Source: an uncultured Anaerotruncus sp. (GTDB lineage Bacteria; Bacillota; Clostridia; Oscillospirales; CAG-272). From it: a stretch of DNA of 19,349 nt. Positions 14,944-19,349 of the stretch are shown one piece after another. Numbering within the stretch: position 1 is the first letter of the stretch; each line of letters opens with the position of its first letter. Where the stretch lies: the NCBI GenBank assembly GCA_905210995.1, contig CAJLZE010000042.1:1-19349 (forward strand), given 5' to 3'. The notes under the pieces are model-generated. The model did not search any database. It was not told the DNA's origin and saw nothing but the letters and a program-made list of their open reading frames with translations. The position numbers and the translations under genes were made by a program.

Positions 14944-15492
14944 ATGGGAATGAAGATCATTTGTGCGGTGAGGCGCACGTTATGCGCCGCAGCCGCGGGA
15001 TCGGTGCTATTGTTGCTTGCGGGGTGCACACAGGTACCCGGGGATGCGGACTTTACGGCTTATCAGAAGCCGCCGCTGCGCGCCGAGGTGACGGGAAGGA
15101 CAAACGGTGTCACGTTCGGAGCGCGCATCGAGCTTTCGGGGCTTCCCGAGGACGGTTCACCGCGCGACGCGCGCATTGAGTATACGGCGCCCGAGACGCT
15201 GTGCGGTGTTGCGGCGGTGCGGAAGAACGGCAGCATATCGGTCACATATGACGGACTCGAGCTGTCCGGCGAGCCGCTTTCGGGGCTTCTTCGCGCCGCG
15301 GATGCGTTTTCGCTGACAGCGGATGTCGTCGGTGCTTCGCCTGAAAAGGCGGAGGACGGGACGCCGGTCACGGTGCTCGAATTTTCGGACGGTTCGGTGG
15401 TTCGCGTCGATTCGACAAGCGGTTATCCTATAATTATAGAAACGGGCGATATTTCGCTCAGGACAGTCCGGTTTGAGCCGGACACGCGTTGA
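14944..15492 (+). CDS. Small secreted lipoprotein of unknown function
   Basis: This 182-residue protein has a clear lipoprotein signal: MGMKIICAVRR, a hydrophobic core and lipobox LLAGC with the lipidated Cys at C28. The mature part is rich in beta strands with alternating charged and hydrophobic residues, and a pattern of TGRTNGVTFGARIEL, then strands around RIEYTAPETLCG, vaguely recalls LolA/YdcC-type lipoprotein folds. I do not recognise a family with confidence. I chose the ATG at 14944 because AAGGAAAGG (14930-14938) lies before it; an in-frame GTG at 14914 has no ribosome site and would put a charged segment before the signal. It lies 81 bases upstream of the SleB-type gene with no terminator, so they probably form an operon. 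Confidence 0.75.
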   Translation: MGMKIICAVRRTLCAAAAGSVLLLLAGCTQVPGDADFTAYQKPPLRAEVTGRTNGVTFGARIELSGLPEDGSPRDARIEYTAPETLCGVAAVRKNGSISVTYDGLELSGEPLSGLLRAADAFSLTADVVGASPEKAEDGTPVTVLEFSDGSVVRVDSTSGYPIIIETGDISLRTVRFEPDTR

Positions 15493-15573
15493 ATAATGGA
15501 GATAACATTATAAGATATAGATAAAGACAAAGAAAAATCTGCAGCAAAACTGAGAAAGGTATGGTAAACTGCA

Positions 15574-16623
15574 TTGAAAAAAACGTTGGCAGCAGCTCTC
15601 ATATCGGCTGTACTTGCAACATTTATTACGGTGGCGGGATTTGCATCGGCATCCATCGGGACCGAAAAAGCCGCAGCCGCGGCGGTATGCGCCGCCGAAG
15701 AAAGCGCCGCGTCGGATGACGCCGGCGAGGACGACTGTAAAGCATCGGATGATGCCGGATTCGACTACACTGTCGGTTCCCTCGGGGAAGACGAAAAAAC
15801 GCGTCCTTCCTATACATCGGAAAACGCCGTCGCAGCGGGAAAAAGGTATAAAACGCCCGAATATCCCGACGGCAGCGCGCAGGTGTTTTTGAGCGTGAAC
15901 GATGTGCCCACGCCTCACGGAAATGCCGCCAAGGTCGGCGACACGGTCTATCTCCCGCTTTTTGAATTCTGCGGGCTGTTTCTTGACACTGAGGCGACCG
16001 AAACGGCGGAGGACGGAACGGTAACGGCTGTCGGAGGCGACGGTTGGGAGATACGCGCCGCGGAGGGCGAAAGGTACATAACGTCCGGCGAACGGGTGGT
16101 TTGGTGCGGCGACGAGGCGACGGTGCAAAACATGGGCGGTATAATATGCGTTCCCGCCGAGCCTCTGTGTCACCTGTTGGGGATCGAATTCGTCGAGACG
16201 GATAACGTCATGTATATCACCGGCGAGGCGTCGGTGAAGAGCGCTGACGAGTTCTATGACTCAGACAGTCTTTACTGGCTGTCGCACATCATTTCCGCCG
16301 AGTCGCGCGGAGAGCCGATCGAGGGTCAGATAGCCGTCGGAAGCGTTGTGCTCAACCGTCTGCGTACGTTCGACTACCTTACAACCGTTTATGAGGTCAT
16401 ATTCGACCGCAGATTCGGCATTCAGTTTTCGCCCGCATACAGCGGCAGCGTTTATGCGGAGCCTGCCGACTCGGCTGTTTTTGCCGCAAAGGTCTGCCTT
16501 GAGGGCTACAGTGTGTCGGACGACATAATGTATTTTATCAACAGCTCATATACGCCGTCCGAATGGTGGTCGTCAAGCTGCAAATTTGTTCTCAACATCG
16601 GTCATCATGATTTCTATTCCTGA
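15574..16623 (+). CDS. SleB-type cell wall hydrolase with N-terminal copper-amine-oxidase-like domain
   Basis: This 349-residue exported protein begins with a signal peptide (about 1-27) followed by an Ala/Asp/Glu-rich low-complexity segment (about 31-100). A domain at about 103-217 (VNDVPTPHGNAAKVGDTVYLPL, then VPAEPLCHLLGIEF and YITGE) resembles the copper amine oxidase N-terminal-like domain common in Clostridia. The C-terminal domain (about 230-349) is SleB/Hydrolase_2: HIISAESRGEPIEGQIAVGSVVLNR with catalytic Glu243, and HHDFY near the end. Such enzymes are lytic transglycosylases cleaving peptidoglycan, known from spore germination but also in vegetative remodelling. The start is TTG at 15574, set by the signal peptide; the nearest purine-rich site, GAGAAAGG (15552-15559), has a long 14-base spacer, so expression may be low. 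Sporulation control is not evident. Confidence 0.85.
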   Translation: MKKTLAAALISAVLATFITVAGFASASIGTEKAAAAAVCAAEESAASDDAGEDDCKASDDAGFDYTVGSLGEDEKTRPSYTSENAVAAGKRYKTPEYPDGSAQVFLSVNDVPTPHGNAAKVGDTVYLPLFEFCGLFLDTEATETAEDGTVTAVGGDGWEIRAAEGERYITSGERVVWCGDEATVQNMGGIICVPAEPLCHLLGIEFVETDNVMYITGEASVKSADEFYDSDSLYWLSHIISAESRGEPIEGQIAVGSVVLNRLRTFDYLTTVYEVIFDRRFGIQFSPAYSGSVYAEPADSAVFAAKVCLEGYSVSDDIMYFINSSYTPSEWWSSSCKFVLNIGHHDFYS

Positions 16624-16659
16624 CTGTGTTGTATTTCTACATTATATAATATGAAGATT

Positions 16660-16701
16660 GCCCTTCGGCGCTGCCCGCTTTTGCGGACATGACCGAAGGG
16701 C
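16660..16701. terminator. Convergent-gene hairpin with nested stem
   Basis: GCCCTTCGG (16660-16668) pairs with CCGAAGGGC (16693-16701), enclosing a second stem CCGC-TTTT-GCGG (16675-16686). It lies between the SleB-type gene and the stop of the WG-repeat gene. A T-rich stretch follows on the plus strand only (16707-16715); the minus side is weak. Confidence 0.6.
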
Positions 16702-16708
16702 GATATGT

Positions 16709-18778
16709 TTATTTTTCGACCTTTGCAAGCAGCTTCCAGCCTGTGCTCTCGGAGTAGCAGGCAATGATGCCGCTTGAAGGCGTCGTGATATCTGTGTATG
16801 CAAAGGGGATAACGGTGTTACCGGCAGTGTCAACGGCACCCTTGAAGCCGTCGGCGTCGCCGATGATGCCGATGCCCTCTACAAACGGCATGGCATAGGT
16901 GTATACGGGCTGCGCTATCCAGTAGCCGCCGCGATGGTAATATCCGTATTTGCCGTCGCGTTCGAGAAGCAGGATGCCGTCTGAATACGAGACGAGCTTG
17001 TAGCCTGCGGGGATCTTGAACTCGTTGCCGTACGGGTCGATGAGAATGTCATCGTCCGCCGTGATATAATTTACGATATCGCCCTCAAGACGCTCGTGCT
17101 CTATCACGCGCACACGCATGAGACCGTGGTCGAAATAGTAATAGCCGAGGTGATATATATCGTTGTAGAACGGGCGGTAGTATTTGCGGTTCATGTATGT
17201 GGAGCCGTGTCCCGCGTCGGTGAGATATGTGCGGTTGAGCTGCGCCGTCACTCTGCCAGAGGTGCTTATGATCTTCAGCACGCCGTAGTCGTCCACTATG
17301 CAGGCAAAGCCCTCGGAGAAGGCGTAAGCGCGCGCGCAGCCGATGTCGAGGCGGATATTCTCAAGCGAGCTGCCGTAGTAGAAACGCGGTGCATAGAACG
17401 TTGTGGAAACCTCAAGGACCGGGTCGTAGGGCGGTTCGGTCGTTTCCTCGGGCGAGGTTGTCTCTTCCGGTGCAGTGGTCTCTTCGGGTGCGGTCGTTTC
17501 CTCGGGGGATGCGGTTTCCGTCGGTGCGTCCGTCGCGGGCTCGGTGACAGGGTCTGTAACAGGCTCGGTAACGGGATCCGTTGCGGGGTCGACCGTCGGA
17601 TCGGCTGCACGTGCCGCCGACGGGTCAACGGCGGGATCTGTCGCGGGTTCGGTCGCGGGCTCGGTCACGGGTTCCGTTACGGGCTCGGTGACAGGCTCGG
17701 GCTCCGGCTCCGTTACCGGCTCGGTAGCTGTGGCTGCCTCCTCCTGCTCACGCGCGATCTCCTCTTTGACCCTATCGAGCGCGACCTTGAACGGATAGTT
17801 GTAATAATGTCCGCTTCGCTGCTGTATCGCGACCAGCTCCGCATATCCGGGATCAAGCTCGTAGAGTGCGCGGGCAATGCGCGGATCGACCTTATAGCGC
17901 GTATAATAGCTGCTGCGGTCGAGATAATAGGTGAGCGTTACGGGCTCGGTCTGATAGAGAATGCCGAAGCGCTCGTCGGGGTGCTTGCCGAAATTCGGCG
18001 CATAGTCGAACGAAAGCCCTCGTCCGTCATAGGCGGAATCAAACTCCGTCTCGGTCATTTCCTTGGTATCGGCGTCAAGATAATAATACTTTCCGTCCTT
18101 GGTAAACAGGGGACGGTCGGATATGTCGCGCGCATAGGCGGGGACGACGTCGGCGGCGGGAAATACCGCTATGGGGCTGCCGTCGCTGTTGAACAGCATT
18201 ATGTTGCCGTCGTTGCAGTCGATCATTATATATCCCATATAAAGCTCGACGGCGGCACGCGGGACGGTTTGCTCCTCATAGGATTCGTAAAGCTGACCGC
18301 CCTCCTCGAGTCTTGACGGAACGAGCACGGTCACGGCCTTTTCGGTGCCGAAATTCCGTACTCCGGGCAGCTCGACGCCGTCGGGTGTTATCTCGGCAAA
18401 CCTCATGCCCTCGGTAAATGATGAATAAGTGAGACGATAACCTTCGGATATCAGCTCGGCAAGCGTCGGGTAGCTCACCGGTTCGTCGGGCGTAACGGGG
18501 GATGAGGTGTCATCTCCCGGCTTTGATGTGCCCGTGGAATCGGACGGGCGGCGCGTGCCGTCGGGCGCGGTCGTAAGGCTTTTGAGGTATTCCTCATAGG
18601 CAAGCTCGCCCGGCGTTTTGGTGTGCGTTGCATCGCCGCCGTCCCGCCACGGCAGATGGACCGAAACGACGCCTGCGGCAAGCAGGCATATAAACACCGC
18701 GACGGCGGCAAAGGGTATGACGGCTGCCGCGCGCAGCAGTATTTTTTTCGGAAAAGGTTTTTGATAATTATCCTTCAT
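16709..18778 (-). CDS. Membrane-anchored WG-repeat-like protein with Thr/Glu/Pro linker
   Basis: This 689-residue protein has a single N-terminal membrane helix (about 13-41) with a basic flank inside, so the rest should be outside the cell. An extracellular region (about 100-345) contains beta-rich WG-like units such as GKYYYLDADT. A low-complexity linker (about 352-450) carries repeats of the TEPV/TDPA type and then four PEETTA-like units. The C-terminal part (about 455-689) has degenerate WG repeats, for example ERDGKYGYYHRGGYWIAQPVYTYAMPF and the following GFKGAVDTAGNTVIPFAY. WG-repeat proteins have no assigned enzymatic role and are thought to be binding or structural. It follows rlmH by 29 bases in the same direction, with AGGGGGA before the ATG. 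Function unknown. Confidence 0.8.
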   Translation of the reverse strand: MKDNYQKPFPKKILLRAAAVIPFAAVAVFICLLAAGVVSVHLPWRDGGDATHTKTPGELAYEEYLKSLTTAPDGTRRPSDSTGTSKPGDDTSSPVTPDEPVSYPTLAELISEGYRLTYSSFTEGMRFAEITPDGVELPGVRNFGTEKAVTVLVPSRLEEGGQLYESYEEQTVPRAAVELYMGYIMIDCNDGNIMLFNSDGSPIAVFPAADVVPAYARDISDRPLFTKDGKYYYLDADTKEMTETEFDSAYDGRGLSFDYAPNFGKHPDERFGILYQTEPVTLTYYLDRSSYYTRYKVDPRIARALYELDPGYAELVAIQQRSGHYYNYPFKVALDRVKEEIAREQEEAATATEPVTEPEPEPVTEPVTEPVTEPATEPATDPAVDPSAARAADPTVDPATDPVTEPVTDPVTEPATDAPTETASPEETTAPEETTAPEETTSPEETTEPPYDPVLEVSTTFYAPRFYYGSSLENIRLDIGCARAYAFSEGFACIVDDYGVLKIISTSGRVTAQLNRTYLTDAGHGSTYMNRKYYRPFYNDIYHLGYYYFDHGLMRVRVIEHERLEGDIVNYITADDDILIDPYGNEFKIPAGYKLVSYSDGILLLERDGKYGYYHRGGYWIAQPVYTYAMPFVEGIGIIGDADGFKGAVDTAGNTVIPFAYTDITTPSSGIIACYSESTGWKLLAKVEK
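17432..17725 (-). repeat. Low-complexity repeat encoding the Thr/Glu/Pro linker
   Basis: About 290 bases of short in-frame tandem repeats (units of 9-12 bases giving TEPV/TEPA/TDPV, then 18-base units giving PEETTA). They keep the frame through the whole length. Such repeats are prone to slippage, so length may vary between strains. Confidence 0.85.
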
Positions 18779-18807
18779 TTCATTCCCCCTGTGCGGTCGT
18801 GCATCCG

Positions 18808-19287
18808 TTATTTGTGGTACTTTGTACCCTTGATTATGTTGAACGAACGGTAGATCGCTTCAAGCAGCATTATTCTGAAGAGCTGATGCGGAAATGTCAG
18901 TTTTGAAAGCGAAAGACGGAGGTCGCACGCCGCTTTGACACGTTCGTCAAGCCCGTGCGAGCTGCCGATTATAAAGCAGATGCAGCCCTTTTCGTCAGCG
19001 GCTCTGCCGAGGATACCGGCAAGTGCCGCAGAGTCGTATTCCTTGCCCTCGATGCAGAGTGCAACGGTGAATGCGCGCGGCGGAACGGCGGCAAGGATAC
19101 GTTCGGCTTCGTCGGAAAGCGCCGCGGCAGCCGCCGAGGGTGAGCCGTCGTCATAAACGCGCGCTTCCTTCAGCTCTACGGTCTCAAGCCGGCAGAAAGC
19201 GGAAAGGCGCTTGGAGTATTCGGCTGCGGCATCGCGGAGATAAGCCTCCTTCAGCGAGCCGGTGGCAATGATCTTTACGTTTATCAT
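18808..19287 (-). CDS. rlmH: 23S rRNA (pseudouridine-1915-N3)-methyltransferase RlmH
   Basis: This 159-residue SPOUT-class protein matches RlmH in length and motifs: the start MINVKIIATGSLKEAYL, the SAM-site segment FIIGSSHGLD (residues 105-114), and the C-terminal knot ending YRSFNIIKGTKYHK, with invariant Tyr-His-Lys at the end. It methylates pseudouridine 1915 in helix 69 of 23S rRNA using SAM, late in 70S assembly. The ATG lies three bases after the stop of the preceding gene, with only GAGATC as a weak ribosome site, so translation probably depends on the upstream gene. The WG-repeat gene follows 29 bases downstream and seems co-transcribed, but this pairing is not known to be functional. 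Confidence 0.95.
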   Translation of the reverse strand: MINVKIIATGSLKEAYLRDAAAEYSKRLSAFCRLETVELKEARVYDDGSPSAAAAALSDEAERILAAVPPRAFTVALCIEGKEYDSAALAGILGRAADEKGCICFIIGSSHGLDERVKAACDLRLSLSKLTFPHQLFRIMLLEAIYRSFNIIKGTKYHK

Positions 19288-19290
19288 TTT

Positions 19291-19349
19291 TCAGATCTCA
19301 AATGTAACGCCGACCGGCGCATCCCGGCGAGCCGCAAGAACGTCGGCTC
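19291..19349 (-). CDS. C-terminal tail of an unidentified upstream gene (partial)
   Basis: The last 18 codons read ADVLAARRDAPVGVTFEI and then TGA at 19293-19291. The open frame reaches the right edge, directly upstream of rlmH by three bases, and the tail pattern is consistent with a real 3' end. In many Firmicutes an MBL-fold protein of the YycJ type lies near rlmH and ends in a similar RD-x-P style tail, but 18 residues cannot settle this. Confidence 0.45.
   Translation of the reverse strand, partial: ADVLAARRDAPVGVTFEI

Noticed and set aside
17432..17725. CRISPR-like array
   Set aside because: The repeats are short, contiguous, in frame and without unique spacers; they encode the Thr/Glu/Pro linker.
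17096..18316. Long plus-strand reading frames across the WG-repeat gene, including Gly/Ser/Val-rich repeat proteins
   Set aside because: They are frame shadows of the low-complexity linker and of the minus-strand gene, which has a clear membrane helix, ribosome site and beta-repeat content.

Overview
This window looks like a chromosomal segment of an uncultured, fairly G+C-rich member of the Clostridia, probably an anaerobic gut Firmicute. The evidence is the gene set: RNase M5, UppP, a U32/TrhP-type protein, a sulfatase-maturase-type radical SAM enzyme, a SleB-type wall hydrolase, a WG-repeat protein, alanine racemase and RlmH. Strong -35/-10 boxes with 17-base spacing and AAGGAGG-like ribosome sites also fit a low-complexity sigma-A type of regulation. 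No phage, transposon, CRISPR, tRNA or rRNA was seen. All taxonomy is inference from gene content.

Layout, left to right. (1) 1-2659, minus: a large secreted glycerophosphodiester phosphodiesterase, cut by the left edge, with its own consensus promoter. (2) 2894-4772, plus: a COG2509-type FAD-dependent dehydrogenase, then a small DUF4190-like membrane protein, ending at a shared hairpin terminator. (3) 7653-4830, minus: a U32 family protein, uppP and rnmV in one operon; uppP and rnmV overlap as ATGA. (4) 7889-10065, plus: a metallo-beta-lactamase-fold protein and an anSME-type radical SAM/SPASM enzyme overlapping by one base (TGATG), preceded by a leader of about 100 bases with mutually exclusive pairings. 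(5) 10765-10109, minus: a Mn-type superoxide dismutase starting at TTG. (6) 14581-10838, minus: alr, a solute-binding-like lipoprotein, a small Arc-like ribbon-helix-helix protein and an SDR oxidoreductase; the last two overlap as GTGA. (7) 14944-16623, plus: a small lipoprotein and a SleB-type wall hydrolase. (8) 19349-16709, minus: the tail of an unidentified gene, rlmH, and a membrane-anchored WG-repeat protein with a long Thr/Glu/Pro linker.

The themes are envelope upkeep (lipid phosphate recycling, D-alanine supply, wall hydrolysis, lipoproteins) and translation quality (5S rRNA maturation, tRNA wobble hydroxylation, 23S methylation). Most of this is ordinary housekeeping. I do not see a clear, complete novel system. 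The best candidates for a second look are the tightly coupled MBL/radical SAM pair with its structured leader and no sulfatase nearby, the tandem phosphodiesterase whose first barrel appears dead, and the terminator built into the end of rnmV.
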